Assembly: GCA_963816925.1 (NCBI GenBank) | Contig: CAWFMY010000009.1 | Coordinates: 1 to 64,000, forward strand | Length of the DNA stretch: 64,000 nucleotides | DNA from: CAIWHR01 sp963816925 | GTDB lineage: Bacteria; Pseudomonadota; Gammaproteobacteria; Burkholderiales; Casimicrobiaceae | Reading direction: 5' to 3' | In this document: piece by piece, positions 9,832 through 17,749 of the stretch | Layout: each line of letters starts with the position of its first letter | How positions within the stretch are numbered: position 1 is the first letter of the stretch | Notes under the pieces: model-generated | Database searches by the model: none | Told to the model about the DNA's origin: nothing | Seen by the model: only the letters and a program-made list of their open reading frames with translations | Program-made: the position numbers and the translations under genes

Positions 9832-11064
9832 ATGCCCGAAGGTCGCGAGCTAGATTCGATGCACATTGGTACCCCCCTCTCCCCAACCGCCATCAAGGTG
9901 ATGCTGCTCGGCAGCGGTGAGCTCGGCAAGGAAGTCATCATCGCGTTGCAGCGCCTGGGCGTCGAGGTTATCGCCGTCGATCGCTACGCCAACGCGCCGG
10001 GACATCAGGTCGCGCATCGCGCGCACGTCATCGCGATGACCGACGCGGCGGCGCTCCGGCGGCTGATCGAGCAGGAACGGCCGCAGCTCATCGTTCCGGA
10101 GATCGAGGCGATCGCGACCGACGTGCTCGCGGCGATCGAGAGCGAAGGGATCGCGGAAGTCATCCCGACCGCGCGCGCGGTGCAGCTCACGATGAATCGC
10201 GAAGGCATCCGCCGGTTGGCGGCCGAGCAACTCGGCCTGCCGACCTCGCCCTATCGCTTCGCCGACAGCCTTGCCGAGTTGCAGGCGGCGATCGACACGA
10301 CGCCGGGCATCGGCTATCCATGCATCGTCAAGCCCGTGATGTCGTCGTCGGGCAAGGGACAATCGCTCGTGCGCTCGCCGGCCGAGGTCGCGCCGGCGTG
10401 GCAATACGCGGAAAGCGCCGGCCGGGTCCGCGGCAGCCGCGTGATCGTCGAGGGCTTCATCGAATTCGATTACGAGATCACGCTGCTCACCGTGCGCGCC
10501 GTCGGCGCCGACGGCGCCGTCGAGACGCATTTCTGCGCGCCGGTCGGCCACCTCCAGGTCAACGGCGACTACGTCGAATCCTGGCAGCCGCAGCCGATGT
10601 CGCCGGTGGCGCTCGCGCGCTCGCGCGAAATCGCCGCCCGCGTGACGGGCGAGCTCGGCGGCCGCGGCATCTTCGGCGTCGAGCTCTTCATCAAGGGCGA
10701 CGACGTCTGGTTCTCGGAAGTGAGCCCGCGCCCGCACGACACGGGGTTGGTGACGATGTGCACGCAGGCGCAGAGCGAATTCGAGCTCCACGCGCGCGCG
10801 ATCCTCGGGCTGCCGGTGGACGTGCGCCAGATCGCGCCGGGCGCGTCGGCGGTGATCTACGGCGGCATCGACGCGCGCGGGATCCGCTTCGACGATGTCG
10901 CGCATGCCCTGTCGATTCCCTGCTCGGACCTGCGGCTCTTCGGCAAGCCCGAGTCGTACAAGAAGCGGCGGATGGGCGTGGCGCTCGCAACCGCGGGCGA
11001 CATCGGCGAAGCACGAACGCGCGCGACCGAATGCGCGCGGCGCGTCAAGCCGCGCGCCGGATAA
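9832..11064 (+). CDS. purT: Formate-dependent phosphoribosylglycinamide formyltransferase (GAR transformylase 2)
   Basis: PurT makes formyl-GAR in purine synthesis using formate and ATP. The 410-aa ATP-grasp protein shows KVMLLGSGELGKEV at the N terminus, VPEIEAIATDVLAAIESEG, the ATP-grasp core YPCIVKPVMSSSGKGQS and IVEGFIEFDYEITLLTVR. Metal-site residues lie in FGVELFIKGDDVWFSEVSPRPHDTG. The start at ATG 9832 is preferred because GGAG lies 9 nt upstream; ATG 9859 is also possible and lacks a good site. The use of formate as one-carbon donor fits a host with an elaborate formate dehydrogenase system elsewhere in the window. Confidence 0.96.
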   Translation: MPEGRELDSMHIGTPLSPTAIKVMLLGSGELGKEVIIALQRLGVEVIAVDRYANAPGHQVAHRAHVIAMTDAAALRRLIEQERPQLIVPEIEAIATDVLAAIESEGIAEVIPTARAVQLTMNREGIRRLAAEQLGLPTSPYRFADSLAELQAAIDTTPGIGYPCIVKPVMSSSGKGQSLVRSPAEVAPAWQYAESAGRVRGSRVIVEGFIEFDYEITLLTVRAVGADGAVETHFCAPVGHLQVNGDYVESWQPQPMSPVALARSREIAARVTGELGGRGIFGVELFIKGDDVWFSEVSPRPHDTGLVTMCTQAQSEFELHARAILGLPVDVRQIAPGASAVIYGGIDARGIRFDDVAHALSIPCSDLRLFGKPESYKKRRMGVALATAGDIGEARTRATECARRVKPRAG

Positions 11065-11089
11065 GCACCGGCCACCCGCCGCCGGCGCC

Positions 11090-11926
11090 GTGGATCTCGT
11101 CATTCAGGCGCCCGTCGTCGGCGCTGCCGAGCTGACGCAGATCGCGGCGCTCACGGGGTCGCAATCGGTGCACGCCGTCGAAGGCGGGCCGCAGGCGTTT
11201 CGCCTTGCGCGCATCCAATCGCGCGCGGGCGTGGCCGATTTCTGCACCGCCGCGCGCATCGACTACGCCTTCGTCCCGCCCGACCTGATCCGCGACCGGG
11301 TCGGCGTCGTCGCGATGGACATGGACTCGACGCTGATCACGATCGAGTGCATCGACGAGATCGCGGACCTCGCTGGGATCAAGCCGGAAGTCGCCGCGAT
11401 CACGGCGTCCGCGATGCGCGGCGAAATCGACTTCCGCCAGAGCCTCGAGCGTCGTGTCGCTCTGCTCGCCGGCCTGCCCGAGGAATCCCTGTTGCGCGTC
11501 TACGACGAGCGGCTGAAGCTCTCACCCGGCGCCGAGCGGATGATCGCCGGCTTCAAGCGCGTCGGCGCGACGATTCTGCTCGTGTCCGGCGGCTTCACGT
11601 TCTTCACCGAACGCCTGCGCGCGCGTCTTGGGCTCGACGAAACGCTGGCCAACACGATCGAGATCGCCGGCGGCAGGCTCACCGGCCGAATCGAAGGTCC
11701 GATCGTCGACGCGCAGGCCAAGGCGGAGCGGTTTTCCGCGGCGCGCGCGCGCTGCGCGAGCGAGGGCGGCATCGCGGTCGCGATCGGCGACGGCGCCAAC
11801 GACCTGCCGATGCTCGGCGCCGCGGACATCTCGGTCGCCTACCATGCGAAGCCGCTCGTTCGCGCGCAGGCGACGTACGCGATCAACCATTGCGGCCTGG
11901 ACGCGATCCTCAACTACTTCGTATGA
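11090..11926 (+). CDS. serB: Phosphoserine phosphatase
   Basis: A HAD-superfamily enzyme performing the last step of serine synthesis. GTG 11090 starts a 278-aa protein with a degenerate N-terminal ACT-like region, then motif I MDMDSTLI (Asp76 and Asp78). The cap region IECIDEIADLAG, motif II LLVSGGFTFF, and motif III/IV KAERF and GDGANDLPMLG follow. The end is NHCGLDAILNYF, typical of SerB. It begins 25 bp after purT on the same strand. An ATG would be downstream of conserved sequence, so the GTG start is preferred. Confidence 0.95.
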   Translation: MDLVIQAPVVGAAELTQIAALTGSQSVHAVEGGPQAFRLARIQSRAGVADFCTAARIDYAFVPPDLIRDRVGVVAMDMDSTLITIECIDEIADLAGIKPEVAAITASAMRGEIDFRQSLERRVALLAGLPEESLLRVYDERLKLSPGAERMIAGFKRVGATILLVSGGFTFFTERLRARLGLDETLANTIEIAGGRLTGRIEGPIVDAQAKAERFSAARARCASEGGIAVAIGDGANDLPMLGAADISVAYHAKPLVRAQATYAINHCGLDAILNYFV

Positions 11927-11945
11927 TCGGATAGCGCCGCCAATG

Positions 11946-11968
11946 AAAAAGGGCGGCCGAAGCCGCCC
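11946..11968 (-). terminator. Hairpin terminator between serB and the BI-1 gene
   Basis: GGGCGGC-CGAA-GCCGCCC at 11951-11968. On the minus strand it is followed by five Ts, making it a Rho-independent terminator for the BI-1 family gene. On the plus strand only a weak CTCTCTC run follows, so termination of serB there is less certain. Confidence 0.8.
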
Positions 11969-11990
11969 TCTCTCATCTGCCGATTTCGTT

Positions 11991-12716
11991 CTAGTCGCGC
12001 TGACCGGAGAACGCCAGCAGCAGGTTGAGCAGGCTGATGAAGATGTTGAACAGGTCGAGGAACAGGTTCATCGTCGCCATGACGTAATTCGTCTCCCCGC
12101 CGCGCACGATGTTGCTCAAGTCGTAGAGCAGGTACAGCGAGAAGAGCAGCACGGCGATCGCCGAGAGCGCGAGGGACGCCGCCGGCACCTGGAAGAAAAC
12201 GTTCGCGACCATGGCGATGAGCAGCAGGATCACGCCGACGAACAGGAACTTGCCGAGGAAGCTGAAATCGCGCTTCGACACCGTGGCGTACGCCGCGAGC
12301 GCGAAGAACACGCCCGCCGTCAGCCCGCCGGACAGCGCGACCAGTTGCCCGCCGTTGCGGAAGCCCGCGGCGACGGTCAGGATCGGCGTCAGCACCAGCC
12401 CGGATATGAACGTGAAACCGAACAGCGCGACCACGCCCCACGCGCTGTTGCGCAGCAGCGTGACGACCCACAGCGAGCCGAGCATCACCGCCAGCATCAG
12501 CAGCGGCATCATGATCGGCGACGTCTGGTACAACGAGAAGAAATTGAGCTGCATCCCGACGAACGCGCCGGCGATGGTCGGCAGCAGCGAAAGCGCCAGC
12601 AGCCAGTAGGTGTTGCGCAGGACGCGATTCGAGTCGACCGCGACCGGAATCGACGCGCTCGGCGGCAACGGGGTCGACGTACCGCCCGACATTACAGGTT
12701 CGAACTTGGGATCCAT
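11991..12716 (-). CDS. Bax inhibitor-1 / YccA family membrane protein
   Basis: The 241-aa integral inner-membrane protein has about seven hydrophobic helices from residue 35 onward (YWLLALSLLPTIAGAFVGM, WGVVALFGFTFISGLVLTP). The conserved C-terminal segment is LLYDLSNIVRGGETNYVMAT followed by NLFLDLFNIFISLLNLLL, diagnostic of the UPF0005/BI-1 family. Members are proton-sensitive calcium-leak or FtsH-associated proteins; a precise role here is not shown. Start 12716 is chosen because GGAGG lies 5-7 nt upstream. It converges on serB with a shared terminator. Confidence 0.93.
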   Translation of the reverse strand: MDPKFEPVMSGGTSTPLPPSASIPVAVDSNRVLRNTYWLLALSLLPTIAGAFVGMQLNFFSLYQTSPIMMPLLMLAVMLGSLWVVTLLRNSAWGVVALFGFTFISGLVLTPILTVAAGFRNGGQLVALSGGLTAGVFFALAAYATVSKRDFSFLGKFLFVGVILLLIAMVANVFFQVPAASLALSAIAVLLFSLYLLYDLSNIVRGGETNYVMATMNLFLDLFNIFISLLNLLLAFSGQRD

Positions 12717-12885
12717 CGTTCCCTCCATCAGCGGTCCCCACGGGACCTTTGCAGAGCGTTAGAGTAGCAGAAATGGACGCCGGTTCCTCCTTCGCCGGCG
12801 GCCTGCCCTCGGCGAGTTGCTAATATGCGGCTGCCGCGCCGGAAGTTCAAGGGCGGCGCCGGCCGGGCCAGATCCGGCCATCAGC

Positions 12886-12975
12886 GGATGGGTGGCAGAG
12901 TGGTCGAATGCACCGGACTTGAAATCCGGCAAGGGCGCAAGTCCTTCGTGGGTTCGAATCCCACCCCATCCGCCA
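12886..12975 (+). tRNA. tRNA-Ser (anticodon TGA)
   Basis: A 90-nt class II tRNA. The acceptor stem is GGATGGG/CCCATCC, the anticodon arm is CCGGA-CTTGAAA-TCCGG with anticodon TGA, and there is a long variable arm. The T arm is GGGTTCGAATCCC, with GCCA encoded at the 3' end. The DNA immediately downstream becomes AT-richer and carries broken genes, a typical setting for past integration. Confidence 0.97.
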
Positions 12976-13129
12976 AGTCTTTTAGTAATATCAAAGAGTT
13001 AAGTACTTCTCCTAGCCGTTCGACTGCCTAGCGATGCGGCACAAGGCGGAGGGGCAAAATTGCGCATTTCGTTACCGCAGATCGCGCGGCTCTCCCGCGG
13101 CGACGGATCGCATTCGCGAAATGCTCGGC

Positions 13130-14338
13130 GTCCAGACGTCATGGCGGCAGCGGCAACGAGCTCATCGATCTCGACTCTGCGGGCTATAGTCTCGCGCAGG
13201 AAAGCGCGCAACTGGTAATCGTATGCAGCGAGCGCAAAAGACGAGCGGTCTAGGCCGGTGTAGCCGGCATCGTGCTCCCGGCGAGAGACCTGTATCGGCC
13301 AAAACGTGGCGTTCGCGATCAGAGACCGGTGCTCTTTCCCGACCTCGAGCTCAATCGAGCTGAGAGCAGTCCTAATGTGCGTATCATGCCCTTGGCGTGT
13401 TCTGCCTCGCTGGAGGCATCTCCACATACCCGATGACCTGAGAGATCCTGAATGCAGTGTAGCCACTTTCGCTGACCTTAAGCGCGCTATGCTCCCAAGC
13501 TAATAACGTGGCCAGAAGACTTCAGCTATCAGGGAAGATGCAACGCGAACGCGCATCGGCATAAAATGCGGGCCGACGCCAATCCATACATCGCTAGTGC
13601 AGGCTTCTGCCAATGGCCTACGAATCCTTTCGTCGCGCAGATGACGCCGACGCGCGAAGTAGCGCAATCGACTGCGGCCGCCGATCACGTCGCTGGGCAT
13701 TAACGGATCGGTCACCGAGTACGCGCCTGCAGGGATTTAAGCGGCAATCACGCGACCTCAACGATCGAGAACTACGATCAATGCCTAGCGGACGGGAGAC
13801 AGTCATAGAGACACGTGGCGAGGGCATCACGAATAACAGGACTGGGCATGGTCGCATCGGGAACGCACTTCCAAAGCGGCGCCAGTCCTCGACCGTTGTG
13901 GACAGCACAGTGTCAGACCCGAAGATAGGTCGGCTGAGTTTCGGACCTCTAACCAAAGCTACCGTTGGAATCGTGGAGCGATCGTTATACGCGAACGACA
14001 GCGCGGGGATCTCGATCGCGCGATGGCAACATCACAGCTCGCAATTCGATCGCGGCAGGCGAGCAATTCGAGTGGCATCGCAATCTTTGGCACCAGCTCG
14101 TACGGAGGTGCGACTCTGAGCGTCGTCGACAGTTGTCGAACGGCATGGACCCGACCAGAGACCAATGGCGGCGGAATTAGGCACGTTCGATTGTCGGAGT
14201 CGCATCACCAACAACACGACTGGCGTGACTATTGGTCGGATACAGTGAGGCGTTTCGATCGGAAACAACGTGGTTAAGCGAGAGCAGCAGGACTGTAAAG
14301 GTCGGAATTCGTCCATCACGGTGTCATGCAATCAGTAG
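13130..14338 (+). pseudogene. Degenerate right-handed parallel beta-helix protein gene, copy 1
   Basis: No single frame spans this stretch, but conceptual translation hopping between frames recovers family landmarks. The N-terminal ELIDLDSAGYS lies at about 13159. Later come STVVDSTVSD, LYANDSAGISIA, GNITARNSIAAG, SSGIAIFGTSSYGGATL, SVVDS, SRITNN, and a terminal GNNVV followed by SITVSCNQ with a stop at 14336. Rungs of the form SxxxNNxxGIxxxG are those of secreted beta-helix proteins with repeated Asn-rich turns. The frame changes are far denser than in flanking genes. It may be real decay or unpolished sequence in a repeated gene family. The section 13200-13740 shows little recognisable homology. 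Confidence 0.6.
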
Positions 14339-14698
14339 CCAGAAATGAAGCGCAGTTCCTTACATTGCTTAAGATGCGAGCAAAAGCGCACATCTGCCGA
14401 GTGTCGCGCGGCAAATGGACCGCTTACCCAGACTGCCGATGCTCGGTGCCTCCGCGTTCGAGTTCATCGACTCGAAAGCGAAGCATCGTGCCGTTCGTCA
14501 GATCTCGACCGTTCTATCGGTGCGCGTACTCCGCCGTCGCGATCTCGTGCGGCGGTGGCAGCGGCACCGCGAAATGCCGGCGTGACGCTCACGCTGCCGA
14601 GATCTGGCGCATGCCGTCCGCAGGGAGACATCGCATGCTGCGTCGAACGGCCTTGTCGGTTAGCGTCAATCGCCGTAGGACCGTTGCTCGCTGACTCG
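14339..14698. other. Stretch between the two beta-helix copies, nothing recognised
   Basis: About 360 bp. Open frames cross it on the plus strand but their translations are Arg/Ser-rich with no domain signal. If copy 2 once had a signal peptide and promoter they would lie here, but neither can be identified confidently. Confidence 0.4.
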
Positions 14699-15130
14699 CG
14701 CAGGCGCGCACGGCGAAGTGCCAGCGAGTCCTTTGTTGCCTCGTCCGGCTTTAGCGACACCAATCCGGAGCTGGTACTACCGTGCGCGAGCTACGCTGCC
14801 GACGCTGCGCAAACGAATTCGGGCGGCGAAGTCATCGTGCTCGACTCTGCGGGCTACGATCCGGAACGATCGGGCGGTCAGTCCGATCATCGTACCGCTT
14901 CCCGGCGGGAATCGACACATGGGCGGCACGCGCGCCGGTTGCGCAGCGAGGCGCTGCGCGGACCGTTCAGCTTTCGCGCGCTCTAACCCCGGAAGACGTG
15001 ATCGGCTCAGATGCGCTGCGGTCTCGACCATGCGCCGCGTGTTGCGCGACGGGCACACCCGGCGTCCCTTGCGGTCGACCGCGGTGAGGAAGTCGCGCCC
15101 GCACCGCCGCGACTGAAGCGGCCCATCCGG
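14699..15130 (+). pseudogene. Right-handed beta-helix protein, copy 2, truncated and frameshifted
   Basis: The N-terminal domain of the same family is well preserved in one frame: SFVASSGFSDTNPELVLPC, then AQTNSGGEVIVLDSAGY (to about 14858). After a frame change, GTIGRSVRSSYRFPAGI follows, matching the first beta-helix rung that normally reads VTITxSVSIIxPxGI. Nothing of the later rungs is seen before the next gene at 15303, so this copy is cut short. It shares the 17-bp identity CTCGACTCTGCGGGCTA with copy 1 (13170-13186 and 14840-14856). Secretion and surface binding would be expected of an intact member. Confidence 0.6.
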
Positions 15131-15302
15131 CGTCGGAAGCAGTCAAGCCGCCGCGCTGAAATAATGATACCCATGAAGCCAATAAGGGCGTATATGTCCG
15201 GCGAGACCCGCGGTCGCCAGCGACAGTAGCCGCCAGGCGGCCGTTGGCTCTGCGCCGGTCAGCGGCGCAGCCGGCTGAACGGTCGACTTGAGGGAGATGA
15301 AC

Positions 15303-15800
15303 ATGAACGTCATGCACAAACTGCGCCTCCGCTCCGTCCCTGCATGCTTCACGGTCGCGATGTTGGGCTTGTCCGGTCCAGCGATGGCTGATTTCACCGT
15401 GGTTTTCCCGGCTGGAAACGCCTGCGGATTCGACCTGCAGATCGATGGCAGCGGCGGAAATCAGGTCCAGCGGGAGTTCTTCGACAAGGACGGCAACCTC
15501 GTGCGCACCCTGTCGGCGGGCACCGGCTCGGCGCTGACCTTCACGAATCTCGGCACGGGGGCCACGCTCGCGCTGCGGTCGAACGGGGCGGTAAGCCACG
15601 TCACCAAGGGTCCCGGCGGCCTGGACACCTGGGTCTCGACCGGACACAACATAATTATCCTGTTCCCAAGCGATTTTCCGCCCGGTCCCTCGACCACGCT
15701 GTACGTCGGTCGCGTCGAGTACACGGTCGATGTCAACTTCACCTTCAATCTGCTGCGATCCAGCGGACAGAAGACCGACATCTGCGCGGCGTTGTCGTGA
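15303..15800 (+). CDS. Secreted protein of unknown function
   Basis: The 165-aa protein has a clear signal peptide (VPACFTVAMLGLSGPAMA) with cleavage after AMA. ATG 15303 has GGGAG 6 nt upstream and is preferred over nearby ATGs. The mature protein is beta-rich, with one Cys near each end (GNACGFDLQ and TDICAALS) that could pair. Motifs such as GSALTFTNLGTGATLALRSN, STGHNIIILFPSD and STTLYVGRVEYTVD resemble uncharacterised exported proteins I associate mainly with actinobacteria and other soil phyla; that is memory, not a search. It sits alone in an otherwise decayed region, so horizontal acquisition is plausible. Confidence 0.8.
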   Translation: MNVMHKLRLRSVPACFTVAMLGLSGPAMADFTVVFPAGNACGFDLQIDGSGGNQVQREFFDKDGNLVRTLSAGTGSALTFTNLGTGATLALRSNGAVSHVTKGPGGLDTWVSTGHNIIILFPSDFPPGPSTTLYVGRVEYTVDVNFTFNLLRSSGQKTDICAALS

Positions 15801-16301
15801 CCCCGGGCGATCGTCCATAGGAGCGAGCGAATCTGGGCTGCCGCCGGTTCGCGCCGGCGGCGGCGATTTCGCCGTGCGCCAAGCAAGAACGAACACAGCG
15901 AAACGAACCGTTGTTGGACCTCCGAAGGGGCGCGCAACCACTATCGCGGGGCGCGGCAGATCGGCCAACCGGATAATTGCGAAGCGTCCTTGGGGGCTCG
16001 ATACTTGCCCCGTGGCGCAAGTCCATGCGGCGGCCCGTGGAAATCCCGCTGAACCACTGCGATTGCTGAAATCCTGCCTCGTCGGTCGACGGTGAGTTCA
16101 GCCGACAGCAACGTGGACGACCTACCCGTCAATTCGCCACCGCGGCGAATGCGTTAAACACACGAAACAAATTTGGCCTTCCGCCGAAACCATCCAAACG
16201 CGTTTCCTCTTTAGACTTCAGCTGTGAATCAACGGTGCGAAGTTGGTCGAGTTCCGGTTCCTGGCACCCGCCCCGCCGCACACAACTGGAAAGTAAGTCT
16301 C
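15801..16301. other. Intergenic stretch with one GC hairpin, no supported gene
   Basis: About 500 bp. A perfect 7-bp stem CCGCCGG/CCGGCGG at 15841-15860 lies 40 bp beyond the secreted-protein gene and may be a terminator, although no T-run follows. The open frames through the rest have no ribosome-binding site or domain signal. Confidence 0.5.
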
Positions 16302-16523
16302 ATGATCGCCGTGTGGACGCTCATCGCAGGTTTCGGAGGCTTCTGCCTCGGCATATTGGCGATGTCGATGCTCAATGTTGCGCGCGACGACATGCAGACT
16401 TCGATTACGTTCGAAGAACCGCAGATCCTTGGCGAGCGCTCGGGGCCAACGAGGGACCGGCCACTCGACGAAGTCAGATCTCGTCCCGGCCATTCCGCGC
16501 ACAGATCACCCGTGCAGCGATGA
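16302..16523 (+). CDS. Small single-pass membrane protein (DUF3789-like)
   Basis: The 73-aa product starts at ATG 16302. One hydrophobic helix (WTLIAGFGGFCLGILAMSML, residues about 5-24) is followed directly by NVARDD and a hydrophilic tail. A glycine-rich helix ending in an ARDxD motif resembles the small DUF3789-type proteins found in phage and bacterial genomes. A weak GGAA lies about 12 nt upstream. The function is unknown. It lies near another tiny membrane protein on the opposite strand; the two are convergent. Confidence 0.5.
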   Translation: MIAVWTLIAGFGGFCLGILAMSMLNVARDDMQTSITFEEPQILGERSGPTRDRPLDEVRSRPGHSAHRSPVQR

Positions 16524-16567
16524 CCGCTGCGGACCCGCGCATCCTCGTGGAAGTCAACGACCGCCGA

Positions 16568-16693
16568 CTATTTTCTCTTGCCGATGCGATTCAGCAGGGC
16601 GAGATGGCCGCCGTAGATCACGACGGCGACGGCATACCACCACCATTCCATATCGAAGTGATAGATGAGAACGCAGGCAATGAACAATGACAT
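16568..16693 (-). CDS. 41-aa membrane protein
   Basis: It starts with MSLFIACVLIYHFDMEWWWY and ends LLNRIGKRK. It is one or two short hydrophobic segments around an acidic/aromatic turn (HFDMEWWWY) with a positively charged C terminus. The support is the ribosome-binding site: AGGGAGGA lies 5 nt before ATG 16693. A longer in-frame reading exists to 16804 but has no such site. Similar tiny proteins with an IYHF-x-M-x-WWW pattern seem common in proteobacteria, by memory only. The function is unknown. Confidence 0.6.
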   Translation of the reverse strand: MSLFIACVLIYHFDMEWWWYAVAVVIYGGHLALLNRIGKRK

Positions 16694-16953
16694 TGTCGTC
16701 CTCCCTTTCGCCGACGCCGACTGACTCGCCACGCTCGTCACCCGGCCTTGTCTCGACGGGTTGGTGGGGGCATTAGCTTGGGATTCGAGGGCGGGGATTG
16801 TCAAGGTCCGTGCCGACGCCTGGCAGTGCCCGGCGCTTCAAGCGGCCCGGCGCCGACGGATCCGCGATTGCCTTCGACGCGGCGCCCCTTCAGCGAGGCG
16901 GATGGCGTCGTTCGGATCCGGCGAAACCGCACGGCGTTGACCGGCGCGTCCCC

Positions 16954-17604
16954 TCAGGAGAACGGATGCCGCACGATGTCGAACAGGAGCTTTTCGAGCT
17001 CGACTATTCCAGTGCGCACACCCGAGCGCGTCTGCCACCATCGGTCCGGGTCGAATTGGGAGTAACGGCTGTATCTGACCGTGACCTTTGTGGGGTGTCC
17101 TTCCATCGCGCGGCCGAGCATGCGACGAAGGCGACGCGAATGGTCCGAGGTGCCAACGACGATCACTGACCGATATTGGTGCTGCGCGCTCCAGACGGGA
17201 AGTACCGCGACCTCGTCATCCGTTCCGTCGACCGCCATGGGTATCGCTTCGACATCGGTGACGCCGAGCGACTTGAGCAGTCGTATCGATTGCGCCGCAT
17301 CATCCTCGTACGCAATGTCGCGACGACTGAATTCGCGATCTACATCATTCGGGGGGTCGGCAAACACGGCGACTCTGGTCGATATCCCTCGATGAACAAG
17401 ATCGGCCGCTTCGAGAACTCCGGCACCGCCCGCATCTACCGTCAGGACGATGATGTCGGCGGGTTGCACAGCCTCATCCACCACCAGCAACCGGCCCGCA
17501 CCCCGAAGGATGGGTGTATGAACCGCCGGCACCGCAACGATGGCGACACAAATCAGCAGGATTGCCACGGCCACGACGGACCGGCGGAGCCAGCGAGTCG
17601 TCAT
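16954..17604 (-). CDS. DUF218 / YdcF-ElyC-SanA family protein
   Basis: The 216-aa protein has an N-terminal membrane anchor (SVVAVAILLICVAIVAVPAV). A DUF218-like domain follows: ADIIVLTVDAGGAGVLEAADL, then TRVAVFADPP, DDAAQSIRLLKSLGV and VIVVGTSDHSRRLRRMLGRA. The usual family has a vGgg start, EA/A..L and the S..H.RR motif; the last is clear here. Relatives in E. coli take part in envelope or peptidoglycan-precursor homeostasis, but substrates are unknown. Start 17604 has GAGG upstream; 17640 is also open. It runs in the same direction as, and downstream of, the GspE-like gene. Confidence 0.75.
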   Translation of the reverse strand: MTTRWLRRSVVAVAILLICVAIVAVPAVHTPILRGAGRLLVVDEAVQPADIIVLTVDAGGAGVLEAADLVHRGISTRVAVFADPPNDVDREFSRRDIAYEDDAAQSIRLLKSLGVTDVEAIPMAVDGTDDEVAVLPVWSAQHQYRSVIVVGTSDHSRRLRRMLGRAMEGHPTKVTVRYSRYSQFDPDRWWQTRSGVRTGIVELEKLLFDIVRHPFS

Positions 17605-17749
17605 GGAGTCGCGACCTCTTCGATGTCGGATGGCGCGCATGCTGCCAACCGCCCGCCATCAACACGCGCCGACGCGAAGAGTCGGATTCGGCACGCGCCC
17701 GCACGTGCCGTGCCAACTCTCTTTCCCTTCGAGATCGGTGTCGCGTCCG

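Noticed and set aside
12976..15130. Prophage or integrative element at tRNA-Ser with flanking att sites
   Set aside because: No integrase, no repeat of the tRNA 3' end found downstream; only decayed beta-helix sequence is visible.
14967..15968. 333-aa minus-strand frame over the secreted-protein gene
   Set aside because: Arg/Ala-rich, overlaps a gene with signal peptide and ribosome site on the plus strand, no recognised domain.
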